A DNA stretch of 6,475 bases from assembly GCA_031281855.1 (NCBI GenBank), contig JAITEW010000264.1, positions 1 through 6,475 on the forward strand, in the 5' to 3' direction. This stretch comes from Treponema sp. (GTDB lineage: Bacteria; Spirochaetota; Spirochaetia; Treponematales; Breznakiellaceae). The notes beneath the pieces were generated by a model. That model did not search any database, had not been told where the DNA came from, and saw only the letters and a program-made list of their open reading frames with translations. How positions within the stretch are numbered: position 1 is the stretch's first letter; every line of letters begins with the position of its first letter. The position numbers and the translations under genes are program-made. Shown piece after piece: positions 1 through 6,473 of the stretch.

Positions 1-468
1 GACATTATCAGAAACACCCTGGAAGCTTCCCCCCTCTTTACCATGGCGCCAGGGGAAACGGTTCTCAACGCCCGTTCTTATAACGAGGCGAAGCTCAACC
101 CTTTTCACCTGCGGAAGAAGATGGTAAAACCCGAAGGCTACCGCCTTGTCCATTACAAGGACAAAAATTTCCAGGCCGCTTTCGCCGCTGAAACGGGTAT
201 TGAAAAAACCATGTATGTTACCCTGACTCTGACCAAATCCATGGCAACAGGGGTAGGCAAGAACGGCTACTGCCGGGCTGATGCGGCAATGGCGGTGATG
301 ATCAAAGACAGCAGGGGGAAGACGCTCTGGAACAAGACCTACGAAGTACGAAGCACGGACCGTACCAAGGTTTCAGGCGGGGCCTATTCCGGGGATGAAC
401 TTTTGGCCCTCTTTCCGGGAATCATCACCGATGCCTGCCTGGATTTCCTGGATGATCTGAGCCGCTGA
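1..468 (+). CDS. Hypothetical protein, 3' part only (5' end outside window)
   Basis: The frame is open from base 1, reading D-I-I-R-N-T-L before the first ATG at 43, with no stop in between. The gene therefore most likely begins upstream and 155 codons of it are visible; the ATG at 43 has no Shine-Dalgarno in front of it. I do not recognise the family. The visible part has no transmembrane stretch. Its middle and C-terminal half alternates hydrophobic beta-type segments (MYVTLTLTKS, then AAMAVMIKDSRGKTLWNKTYEV) and ends in a short helix (ITDACLDFLDDLSR). That resembles the small beta-sandwich or CsgG/LpoB-like folds of envelope lipoproteins, but this is impression, not homology. Any signal peptide would lie off the left edge. 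The last 44 bases overlap the 3' end of the convergent tag gene. The gene call itself is fairly safe; the function is unknown. Confidence 0.7.
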   Translation, partial: DIIRNTLEASPLFTMAPGETVLNARSYNEAKLNPFHLRKKMVKPEGYRLVHYKDKNFQAAFAAETGIEKTMYVTLTLTKSMATGVGKNGYCRADAAMAVMIKDSRGKTLWNKTYEVRSTDRTKVSGGAYSGDELLALFPGIITDACLDFLDDLSR

Positions 469-1057
469 GCCCGCCTGTAAGCTCCTTCCACCTGAAGCAG
501 CTTACCAGATGATCGTTCACCAGCCCTGCGGCCTGGATAAAGGCGTAAATGATGGTAGGGCCCACAAAAGTAAAGCCCATCTGTTTTAGTTCCTTTGATA
601 TCTTCTCCGAAAGCTCCGTGGAAACCGGGATCTCGTTGAGGGTTTTCCAGCGGTTCACCACCGGTTCCCCGTCTACCCAGTCCCAGAGCCACTTTGAAAA
701 GCTCTTCCCTGATGCGGCCATGCTGCAGTAAGCCCTGGCGTTCCCAATGGCGGACCGGATTTTCAGCCTGTTCCTGATAATGCGGCTGTCCTTCATGAGC
801 CGGGCCATATCCTTTTCGGTATAACCTGCTATCTTTTCGGCGTCAAAATTGTCAAAAGCTTCCCGGTAACCCTGCCGCCGCTTGAGTATAGTGAGCCACG
901 AAAGACCCGCCTGTGCGCCGTCCAGGATGAGGAATTCAAAAAGTTTCCGGCTGTTTTTGAGAGGTTTCCCCCATTCTTTGTCGTGGTATTTGATATACTC
1001 CTCGTCCCCAAGGCACCAAGAGCAACGAAGTTGATCAGAACTACGGTTTAGTTCCAT
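425..1057 (-). CDS. tag: DNA-3-methyladenine glycosylase I
   Basis: This base-excision repair enzyme removes 3-methyladenine from alkylated DNA, leaving an abasic site; it acts on the chromosome in the cytoplasm. The 210-residue protein matches the Tag family along its length: RCSWC at 11-15, YIKYHDKEWG at 21-30, DGAQAGLSW at 46-54, IIRNRLKIRSAIGNARAY in the middle, then GFTFVGPTIIYAFIQAAGLVNDH. The zinc-site residues of the family are all present: C12, H25, H183 and C187, with the expected H-x3-C spacing. Y24 and W54 match the base-binding pocket. The position of E. coli Glu38 is Asp46, a conservative change. Compared with the roughly 187-residue E. coli enzyme there are 8 extra N-terminal residues and about 15 extra C-terminal ones. 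The tail is the part that overlaps the convergent upstream gene. ATG at 1055-1057 is the only sensible start, though no clear Shine-Dalgarno precedes it (TTTTCCGGC). Confidence 0.95.
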   Translation of the reverse strand: MELNRSSDQLRCSWCLGDEEYIKYHDKEWGKPLKNSRKLFEFLILDGAQAGLSWLTILKRRQGYREAFDNFDAEKIAGYTEKDMARLMKDSRIIRNRLKIRSAIGNARAYCSMAASGKSFSKWLWDWVDGEPVVNRWKTLNEIPVSTELSEKISKELKQMGFTFVGPTIIYAFIQAAGLVNDHLVSCFRWKELTGGLSGSDHPGNPGRHR

Positions 1058-1130
1058 GCCGGAAAATGATATTTCATTTAATAATAAAATGCTATAGTAT
1101 CCATATATAGTTACATAATGGGGAATTGAA
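1058..1130. promoter_or_regulatory. Divergent AT-rich intergenic region between tag and the RCC1-repeat gene
   Basis: These 73 bases separate two divergent starts and are clearly richer in A and T than the flanking genes. On the + strand TATAGT (1093-1098) and TATATA (1104-1109) are possible -10 elements; on the minus strand TATTAT (complement of 1081-1086) is one. No good -35 hexamer sits at 16-18 bases from any of them, so exact promoters are not assigned. GGGGA at 1120-1124, six bases before the ATG at 1131, serves as ribosome binding site for the + strand gene. The minus-strand gene has no obvious site. Confidence 0.5.
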
Positions 1131-2390
1131 ATGAAAAGGACGGCGGTTTACGGATTTATTGTATCGGTATTTGTCCTTCTGTCTATAGAAGGCTGCAAAA
1201 GTTCCGGCAGCGTTCAGGATATTCCGGATCCTTCTCTCAGGATCAGGGATATTTACGCCGGTGTCGCAAACGTATTCATTATCAGGGAAGACGGGACTCT
1301 CTGGACTGCGGGATACAACCGCTCAGGCCAACTGGGTCTGGGCGAAACTGAAAATCCCGCAGCAATCGTTCAGATAAAAGACGGCGCAGCGGATTTTACG
1401 GGCGCGAAGTCTGTCGCCGCAGGGGAGAACCATACCCTGGTTCTTAAAGAGGACGGGACCCTCTGGGCCGCAGGGGAATCTTTTTACGGGGAACTGGGTC
1501 TGGGGAATGACGGGACCGGAAAACTCCCGGTTTTTATCCGGCTTAAAAGCGGGGGAACCGATGGGGAGTTTATTTCCGGGGTTCAAACCGCTGCTGCAGG
1601 GAATAACAGCACGTTCTTCATCAAAGAGGACGGGACTCTCTGGGCCGGGGGATATAACTACTACGGCGAGCTGGGTTTGGGAGACCGGGAGAATCATCCT
1701 GTCTTTACCCGTGTATCCAGCGCCGGTTCCGGCGTCATAGAAGTTTCCGCCGGCGTGCGGCACACAGTCATCCTGAAAAACGACGGTACTGTCTGGACCG
1801 CAGGGTACAATTTTAACGGCCAGCTCGGCCTGGGTATTCCTGAGGATGCCAGCGTCTTTACCCAGGTACAGGATATCGGGTCCCAGGCGGCAGCGGCGGC
1901 GGCAGGCAATTATCACACTGTGGTTCTTAAAAAAGACGGCACGGTCTGGATTGCAGGGGAAAATTACTACGGCCAACTGGGCTGGAGCGACCAGGCGGAT
2001 CAGCGGCGTTTTATCCAGGCGGCGGATGACAACGGCCCTCTTACAGACGTCAAAGCCATTGCCGCCAGAGGGGATCTTACGCTGGTCCTGAAAAACGACG
2101 GCTCCCTCTTCCTGGCAGGGAACTACAGCGAACCTGAGCCCATGGGGGACGAGGTCTATGTCGTGCAGAACCAGCCGGACAGGGAAAAGCCGAAATCGAC
2201 CTTTGCCCCTTTGATCCCTGAAGGGAACGCGCCGCTGGGAGAAATTAAAAAGATAGGCCTGGGGTATCAGAGCATCTATGTCATAACCGCTGACGGCCGC
2301 CTCTGGGCAGCCGGAAACAACCGCTACGGCCAGCTCAATATGGGCGAAGCTACCCTGGCCTCTTCGTTCCTGAAACAGGTGTACCCTTGA
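1131..2390 (+). CDS. RCC1-repeat lipoprotein (predicted beta-propeller)
   Basis: The 419-residue protein starts with a lipoprotein signal peptide: K2-R3, a hydrophobic core at about 5-18, and a relaxed lipobox I19-E20-G21-C22, so C22 is the likely lipidated residue and the mature protein sits on the envelope. The rest is a run of RCC1-type repeats, each with the pattern DGT-(L/V)-W-x-A-G-x-N-x-x-G-(Q/E)-L-G-L-G. The DG pairs fall at about 54, 108, 167, 218, 269, 323 and 388, giving seven repeats of 51-65 residues, which suits a seven-bladed propeller. Repeat 6 (KNDGSLFLAG) lacks the G-Q-L-G end and is followed by a charged, proline-containing insert at about 333-368. Such propellers usually mediate protein binding; no catalytic residues are visible, and no partner can be inferred from the neighbours. 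It ends 64 bases before gnd but is functionally unrelated to it as far as can be seen. Confidence 0.88.
   Translation: MKRTAVYGFIVSVFVLLSIEGCKSSGSVQDIPDPSLRIRDIYAGVANVFIIREDGTLWTAGYNRSGQLGLGETENPAAIVQIKDGAADFTGAKSVAAGENHTLVLKEDGTLWAAGESFYGELGLGNDGTGKLPVFIRLKSGGTDGEFISGVQTAAAGNNSTFFIKEDGTLWAGGYNYYGELGLGDRENHPVFTRVSSAGSGVIEVSAGVRHTVILKNDGTVWTAGYNFNGQLGLGIPEDASVFTQVQDIGSQAAAAAAGNYHTVVLKKDGTVWIAGENYYGQLGWSDQADQRRFIQAADDNGPLTDVKAIAARGDLTLVLKNDGSLFLAGNYSEPEPMGDEVYVVQNQPDREKPKSTFAPLIPEGNAPLGEIKKIGLGYQSIYVITADGRLWAAGNNRYGQLNMGEATLASSFLKQVYP
1278..2348 (+). repeat. Seven in-frame RCC1-unit repeats in DNA
   Basis: The protein repeats are visible at DNA level. GACGGGACTCTCTGG occurs identically at 1290-1304 and 1629-1643, and once with a single change (GACGGGACCCTCTGG) at 1452-1466; later copies are more diverged. 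The near identity of the first three units suggests relatively recent duplication or conversion among them. The repeat also produces long spurious open frames on the opposite strand. Confidence 0.8.
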
Positions 2391-2404
2391 CTCCGGAACG
2401 GAGT
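2390..2404 (+). other. Small perfect hairpin at the end of the RCC1-repeat gene
   Basis: ACTCCG-GAA-CGGAGT forms a six-base-pair stem with a three-base loop, its first base being the last base of the TGA stop. It is not followed by a run of T (ATACTTC follows), so it is not a standard intrinsic terminator. It could protect the 3' end or be a weak pause site. Confidence 0.4.
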
Positions 2405-2454
2405 ATACTTCAAAACTAACAGGAATTAAATTAACGGAAGTTAAGAGGAGTTAT
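2404..2454 (+). promoter_or_regulatory. Leader and ribosome binding site of the gnd operon
   Basis: TATACT at 2404-2409 is a possible -10 element. A TTGACT at 2387-2392 resembles a -35 but lies only 11 bases from it, too close to work as a pair, so the promoter is not settled. The leader is AT-rich and holds an imperfect direct repeat, GGAATTAA (2422-2429) and GGAAGTTAA (2436-2444). AAGAGGAG at 2443-2450 is a strong Shine-Dalgarno four bases before the ATG at 2455 and fixes the start. Confidence 0.45.
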
Positions 2455-3918
2455 ATGAAAAATTGTAACATTGGCCTTATCGGCCTGGCGGTGATGGGAG
2501 AAAACCTGGTGCTTAACATGGAAAGCAGGGGGTTTTCAGTCGCGGTCTACAACCGGACCGTTTCCAAGGTAGACGATTTTGTCAAAAGCCGGGGAGCGGG
2601 AAAAAAGATAAGCGGCTGCCATGATCTAAAAGAACTGGCGGCGGCTCTGTCCAAACCCCGGAAGGTCATGATCATGGTGAAAGCCGGTCAGGCGGTTGAT
2701 GATACTATCGCGCAGCTCCTTGAGGTCTTTGAACAAGGGGACATCATCATCGACGGCGGGAATTCCAACTATCAGGATACTATCCGGCGCACGGCTTATG
2801 TGGAATCCAAGGGCCTTCTTTATATTGGCGCCGGGGTTTCAGGCGGCGAAGAAGGGGCCCTTACGGGGCCTTCCATCATGCCCGGCGGTTCGCCGGCGGC
2901 CTGGCCTCTGGTAAAGCCCGTGCTTCAGGCTATAGCGGCCAAGGTTGATACCGGGTCCGGGCCTGGAGCGCCTTGCTGCGACTGGGTGGGTGAAAACGGC
3001 GCGGGCCACTTCGTAAAGATGGTCCACAACGGCATTGAATACGGGGATATGCAGCTTATCTGCGAGACCTACGACATCATGAAAAACCTGCTGGGTCTTT
3101 CATACGAAGAGATGGGGGATGTTTTTGATGAATGGAACCGGGGCGAGCTGGGAAGCTACCTCATCGAAATCACCCGGGACATACTGCGGTACAAAGACGC
3201 CGACGGCCGGCCTCTGGTGGAAAAAATCCTGGATACAGCGGGGCAGAAGGGCACCGGCAAGTGGACCGGCATAGCCGCCCTGGAATTCGGGGTGCCCCTT
3301 ACCCTTATCGGCGAGGCGGTCTTTGCCCGCTGCCTCTCGGCGGCAAAAGACGAACGGCTGCGGGCGTCGAAGGTTTTCTCCGGTCCCGGACTACAGGCTC
3401 CGGGGGACAAAAAAGCCTTCATCAACGATCTCCGCAAAGCCCTCTATGCAGCCAAGGTTGTTTCCTATGCCCAGGGTTACCTCCTTATGCGGGAAGCGGC
3501 TAAAGAATATACGTGGAATTTAAATTACGGCGGCATCGCCCTCATGTGGCGGGGGGGGTGTATCATCCGTTCGGTGTTCCTGGGAAAGATAAAGGAAGCT
3601 TTTGATAAAAAACCGGATCTGGAAAATCTTCTGCTGGATCCCTTCTTTTCCGGGGTCATCGCCGAATCCCAGGGTTCCTGGCGCCGTGCAGCCGCCGCGG
3701 CCCTGTCCGGCGGCATCCCCGCGCCGGCCCTGTTGAGCGCCTTGTCCTATTTCGACGGCTACCGGAGCGAGCGCCTCCCTGCAAACCTCCTCCAGGCCCA
3801 GCGGGACTACTTCGGCGCCCACACCTACGAACGCACCGACAAGAACCGCGGCGAATTCTTCCATACCAACTGGACCGGGCATGGCGGTAATACAAGCGCG
3901 TCAACATATACGGTCTAG
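2455..3918 (+). CDS. gnd: 6-phosphogluconate dehydrogenase, decarboxylating (long form)
   Basis: It converts 6-phosphogluconate to ribulose 5-phosphate and CO2 with reduction of NADP, the last oxidative step of the pentose phosphate pathway, in the cytoplasm as a homodimer. The 487 residues equal the usual length of the long form. In order: Rossmann motif GLIGLAVMG at 7-15; N33-R34-T35, the NADP-type signature after the second strand; IIDGGNS at 98-104; substrate loop GVSGGEEGA at 127-135; catalytic helix GHFVKMVHNGIEYGDMQ with K188, H191, N192 and E195; GQKGTGKWT around 263-271; WRGGCIIRS around 365-373; and C-terminal QRDYFGAHTYER with R450 and H456, which complete the neighbouring subunit's site. 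All key residues are intact, so the enzyme should be active. The codons for R-G-G at 366-368 create a run of eight G (3551-3558). It is the first gene of the presumed three-gene operon. Confidence 0.97.
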   Translation: MKNCNIGLIGLAVMGENLVLNMESRGFSVAVYNRTVSKVDDFVKSRGAGKKISGCHDLKELAAALSKPRKVMIMVKAGQAVDDTIAQLLEVFEQGDIIIDGGNSNYQDTIRRTAYVESKGLLYIGAGVSGGEEGALTGPSIMPGGSPAAWPLVKPVLQAIAAKVDTGSGPGAPCCDWVGENGAGHFVKMVHNGIEYGDMQLICETYDIMKNLLGLSYEEMGDVFDEWNRGELGSYLIEITRDILRYKDADGRPLVEKILDTAGQKGTGKWTGIAALEFGVPLTLIGEAVFARCLSAAKDERLRASKVFSGPGLQAPGDKKAFINDLRKALYAAKVVSYAQGYLLMREAAKEYTWNLNYGGIALMWRGGCIIRSVFLGKIKEAFDKKPDLENLLLDPFFSGVIAESQGSWRRAAAAALSGGIPAPALLSALSYFDGYRSERLPANLLQAQRDYFGAHTYERTDKNRGEFFHTNWTGHGGNTSASTYTV

Positions 3919-3922
3919 GAGA
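3917..3922 (+). promoter_or_regulatory. Shine-Dalgarno overlapping the gnd stop codon
   Basis: AGGAGA begins inside the TAG stop of gnd (3916-3918) and lies five bases before a GTG start at 3928. This placement supports GTG rather than the in-frame ATG at 3943 as the aldolase start, and implies that ribosomes finishing gnd can initiate the aldolase, keeping the two enzymes in step. Confidence 0.7.
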
Positions 3923-3927
3923 ACAGC

Positions 3928-4836
3928 GTGAATTCAAAAGAAATGGTGCTTCTGGCGCGGCAGAAAGAAACGGCGGTTCCTGCTTTCAACATTCCCCACC
4001 TTCCTATGGTGGAGCCCGTGGCGGCGGCGGTTGCTGACGAAGGCATTGTCGCAATCATTCACGTGGCCAGGGTCGAATGGGAAAAGTTTTCTTCCCGGAG
4101 CCTTGAGGCCGTGGCCAGGGAATACCGTAAGTTTGAAAAGCCCGGCCATACCCTTCTGGGTCTGGACCATGTGCCGGTCATCGACGAGGACCTCAAGCGG
4201 GTCGATTACCTCCCGATTATCAGGCGGGCCATTGATTCCGGTTACCAGTCGGTAATGATAGACGGTTCCAGGCTCAAGCTGGCGGAAAATATCGCCGTTA
4301 CCGCTGAGGCTGCGGAACTGGCCCACGCCGCGGGGCTGGCCTGCGAGGGAGAACTTGGCGCTGTTATGGGCCACGAAAGCGGTCCTATAAAACCCTACGA
4401 GGAGATCTTCGCCAGCAAGATGGGCTTTACGGATCTTGAAGAGGCGAAGGAGTTTGCCCGGGATTCCCGCTGCGACTGGATGTCCGTGGCTGTAGGAAAT
4501 ATCCACGGCGCCGTGGCGGAAGCCACAAGGAACCAGAAGAAGCCCGAAGCCCGGCTGGATGTGGATCATATTGCCGCCCTGTACAGGGCCGTGAAGATCC
4601 CCCTGGTCCTTCACGGCGGCAGCGGCATTAAAACCGAATTCATACGTTTGGGCGTCAAAGCGGGGATCGCCAAAATCAACGTAGGTACCGAGATACGGCA
4701 GGCCTATGAAAAGGGTCTTGAGCTGTCAGGAGGGAAAATTCCGGAAGCCCAGGAAGCGGTGTATAAGCGGGTGCGGGAAGTTATTTGCAGCATGCTGGGA
4801 AACCGGGAAGAACGTCCCGCGCTTGGTTTAGCCTGA
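3928..4836 (+). CDS. Class II (zinc) ketose-bisphosphate aldolase, atypical subtype
   Basis: It belongs to the metal-dependent fructose-/tagatose-bisphosphate aldolase family, which splits a phosphorylated ketose into dihydroxyacetone phosphate and an aldehyde. At 302 residues it has the normal length. Family features: N-terminal AVPAFNI at 16-22; D80-H81, the catalytic acid and first zinc histidine; SVMIDGS at 108-114; CEGELG with E142; H193 in GNIHG and H229 in LVLHGGSG, the other zinc histidines; GGSG at 230-233 and NVGTEIR at 251-257, the phosphate-binding loops. Where ordinary members read (A/C)LHLDHG, this one reads LLGLDHVPVIDED and carries extra residues at about 82-95 before the next helix, so the pocket near the zinc is likely altered. 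GTG is the start, chosen by its Shine-Dalgarno. It follows gnd by 9 bases and precedes a sugar kinase by 13. The substrate is uncertain: fructose 1,6-bisphosphate, tagatose 1,6-bisphosphate or a ketose 1-phosphate made by the kinase are all possible. Confidence 0.9.
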   Translation: MNSKEMVLLARQKETAVPAFNIPHLPMVEPVAAAVADEGIVAIIHVARVEWEKFSSRSLEAVAREYRKFEKPGHTLLGLDHVPVIDEDLKRVDYLPIIRRAIDSGYQSVMIDGSRLKLAENIAVTAEAAELAHAAGLACEGELGAVMGHESGPIKPYEEIFASKMGFTDLEEAKEFARDSRCDWMSVAVGNIHGAVAEATRNQKKPEARLDVDHIAALYRAVKIPLVLHGGSGIKTEFIRLGVKAGIAKINVGTEIRQAYEKGLELSGGKIPEAQEAVYKRVREVICSMLGNREERPALGLA

Positions 4837-4849
4837 AAAGGAAAAAGGT

Positions 4850-6349
4850 ATGCTGTTCTGCGGACTGGATGTGGGGACCACAGGGGTCAAAGCTGTGGTG
4901 TTTGACGAAAAGGGAAATCAGATCGCCGGGGCCTACCGCGCCTATGAAATAAACGTCGCTTCCGGCGGGACCAGGCTGCTCAGGGCTGAAGAGCTGTGGA
5001 ACAAAACCCTGGAGGCTTTTGCTGAAGCCGCCGCAGGCACAGGGGGCAGGCTGGAAGCGGTGTGCGCCGATTCTTTCGGCGAAGCCTTCACGGCCCTGGA
5101 CGCCAAAGGCGAAATCATCTGCGATCCCATGCTCTTTACCGACCGCTGGGGTGAAAGGGAATACGCCGGGGCTGAGAAAAAAACCAGCCCCGGGGAAATC
5201 GCCCGTATCTGCGGCCTTCCCTTGTCGCCGTCCTACAGCCTGTCGAAAGTGCTCTACCTTAAAGAAGAACGCCCTGACATCTACGGCAGAATAGACAAGA
5301 TCCTCCTGATACAGGACTTCGTAAATTATATGCTCTCCGGGAACACCGCCGCGGATTACTCTACCGCCTGCAGGACCATGTTTTTCGATGTCCGCAACTG
5401 CTGCTGGAGCGGCGAACTTATGGCTAAATTCGGCCTTGAAAAACGGCATTTCTCAGCCCCTGCGCCTATGGGGACTGTTGTGGGCGAACTGCGTCCTGAG
5501 CTTGCCCGGCTGCTGGGAACAGCCGGAAAGGTGAAGGTTGTTACAGGCGGCCACGATCAGCCGGTCAACGCTATAGGCGCGGGCTTGAGGAAGGGTTATG
5601 CGGTGAATTCCATGGGCACTTCCGAATGTATCACCCCTCTTATCGGCGGCATGCTTCCTGAAAACTTTACCGCTGAAAACCACATACCGTCAGAACCCCT
5701 CTGGGAAAAGGGCCGGTACTGCTGTCTGGCTTACAATCCAAGCTCAGGGCTCCTGATCCAGTGGTTCCTCAAAACCTTCACAGATGAGGAAGAGCTGCCT
5801 TACGCCCGTTTTGATCAGAAGCTTCCGGGGCCTACGCGGATAATGATCCAGCCCTACCTCATGGGCAGCGGCACTCCCTATATGGACGCCCAGGCGCGTT
5901 TTGCCATGACAGGGATAGATTTCGGCACTACCAGGTACGACATCTACCGGGCGGTCCTCGAAGGGCTCTGTCTGGATCAGAAGCTGAACCTTGCGGTGCT
6001 TGCGGAACAGAAGGTCATGGCGGATCACCTCATTGCAGTAGGGGGCGGAAGCAAAAGCCGCGCATGGCTTGAAATCAAGGCGGACATCCTGCAGATACCG
6101 GTGAGCACCCTGACGGTACAAGAAGCCGGAGCCCTGGGATGCGCCGCCCTTTGCGCCGCGGCCTGCGGGGCGTACAGCAGCATTGAGGAAGCCGCGGGAA
6201 ACATGTCCCGCATTAAAGACACTATCGAGCCGAATCCCAAACACCGGGAATTCTACGGCGAAAAATTCGAGCTTTACCGCCGGCTCCATGATCACGTAAA
6301 AGAAGAGAGCGCCTTTGCCGCCGGGTTTTCTTCCACCCAGGAGGGCTAA
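4850..6349 (+). CDS. FGGY-family carbohydrate kinase, substrate unresolved
   Basis: A 499-residue ATP-dependent sugar kinase with the two actin-like domains of the FGGY family (xylulokinase, fuculokinase, gluconokinase, glycerol kinase). Visible motifs: GLDVGTTGVKAVVFD at 5-19 (phosphate loop 1); sugar-facing DSFGEAFTALD at 74-84 and PMLFTDRWG at 93-101; TGGHDQPVNAIGAG at 232-245 with D236 as likely catalytic base; NSMGTSE at 253-259; and the C-terminal AVGGGSKSRAW at 396-406 plus QEAGALGCAALCAA, which bind ATP. G-H-D at the catalytic base recalls fuculokinase-like members more than xylulokinase (usually G-G-D), but the sugar-binding segment matches none I can name. Gluconokinase would feed gnd directly, yet the S-x-M-H motif of known gluconokinases is absent. 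AAGGA at 4838-4842 lies seven bases before the ATG. It is the last gene of the presumed operon, with its end overlapping another Shine-Dalgarno. Confidence 0.92.
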   Translation: MLFCGLDVGTTGVKAVVFDEKGNQIAGAYRAYEINVASGGTRLLRAEELWNKTLEAFAEAAAGTGGRLEAVCADSFGEAFTALDAKGEIICDPMLFTDRWGEREYAGAEKKTSPGEIARICGLPLSPSYSLSKVLYLKEERPDIYGRIDKILLIQDFVNYMLSGNTAADYSTACRTMFFDVRNCCWSGELMAKFGLEKRHFSAPAPMGTVVGELRPELARLLGTAGKVKVVTGGHDQPVNAIGAGLRKGYAVNSMGTSECITPLIGGMLPENFTAENHIPSEPLWEKGRYCCLAYNPSSGLLIQWFLKTFTDEEELPYARFDQKLPGPTRIMIQPYLMGSGTPYMDAQARFAMTGIDFGTTRYDIYRAVLEGLCLDQKLNLAVLAEQKVMADHLIAVGGGSKSRAWLEIKADILQIPVSTLTVQEAGALGCAALCAAACGAYSSIEEAAGNMSRIKDTIEPNPKHREFYGEKFELYRRLHDHVKEESAFAAGFSSTQEG

Positions 6350-6351
6350 AC

Positions 6352-6399
6352 ATGTCCCGCATGTTTTCGAGAAAGCCGGATGCGGGGAAAAGCCGGTAG
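6352..6399 (+). CDS. Possible 15-residue micro-ORF after the kinase
   Basis: AGGAGG at 6340-6345, inside the last codons of the kinase, lies six bases before ATG at 6352, a near-ideal initiation site. The frame reads M-S-R-M-F-S-R-K-P-D-A-G-K-S-R and stops at TAG 6397-6399. The peptide is basic and resembles nothing I know. It may be a translated leader peptide, the start of a gene broken by a frameshift (both other frames stay open to the window end), or chance. The initiation signal is better than chance; the peptide's function is not supported. Confidence 0.3.
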   Translation: MSRMFSRKPDAGKSR

Positions 6400-6460
6400 A
6401 ACCGTCAGGCTTCCGGTACTTGATAACAGCGGAGATAATACCCTCCAATCTTTCCCCGCA
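6381..6460 (+). repeat. Perfect 10-base inverted repeat with nested short hairpins
   Basis: TGCGGGGAAA (6381-6390) is exactly complementary to TTTCCCCGCA (6451-6460). The 60 bases between hold two weak stems: ACCG 6401-6404 with CGGT 6414-6417 (or GCCGG 6392-6396 with CCGGT 6413-6417), and GGAG 6431-6434 with CTCC 6443-6446. Folded as RNA this would be a closing stem with two arms, a three-way junction. No known riboswitch consensus is recognised in it. Confidence 0.4.
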
Positions 6461-6473
6461 GTGCTGCGTTTTT
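6457..6473 (+). terminator. Weak terminator-like hairpin with T-run
   Basis: CGCA-GTGC-TGCG (6457-6468) is followed at once by TTTTT (6469-6473). The stem is only four base pairs, short for an intrinsic terminator. Its left arm shares bases 6457-6460 with the long inverted repeat, so the two structures would be mutually exclusive, as in an attenuator. The window ends two bases later, so the context is cut off. Confidence 0.3.

Noticed and set aside
1884..1905. GCG/GCA triplet run (six alanines) as a microsatellite
   Set aside because: It is short, mixes two codons, and falls in a loop between propeller blades; no sign of expansion.
1323..1976. 217-codon minus-strand open frame opposite the RCC1-repeat gene
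   Set aside because: It mirrors the repeated DNA of the lipoprotein gene, with repeated cysteine- and proline-rich motifs that are simple complements of the RCC1 codons.
2387..2409. TTGACT and TATACT as a -35/-10 promoter pair
   Set aside because: The spacer is only 11 bases, too short for a sigma-70 type promoter.
3551..3558. Run of eight G in gnd as a phase-variation switch
   Set aside because: The run encodes conserved R-G-G of the W-R-G-G-C-I-I-R motif and the reading frame is intact on both sides. A housekeeping enzyme is an unlikely phase-variable target. It is more a spot for sequencing slippage.
3934..4614. Minus-strand open frame opposite the aldolase
   Set aside because: It lies wholly inside a gene with clear zinc and phosphate motifs; it is a by-product of GC-rich codon choice.
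5744..6448. Long minus-strand open frame opposite the kinase
   Set aside because: Most of it is antisense to conserved kinase motifs; it starts at TTG, and its predicted protein resembles no family. The part beyond 6350 cannot be judged from this window alone.
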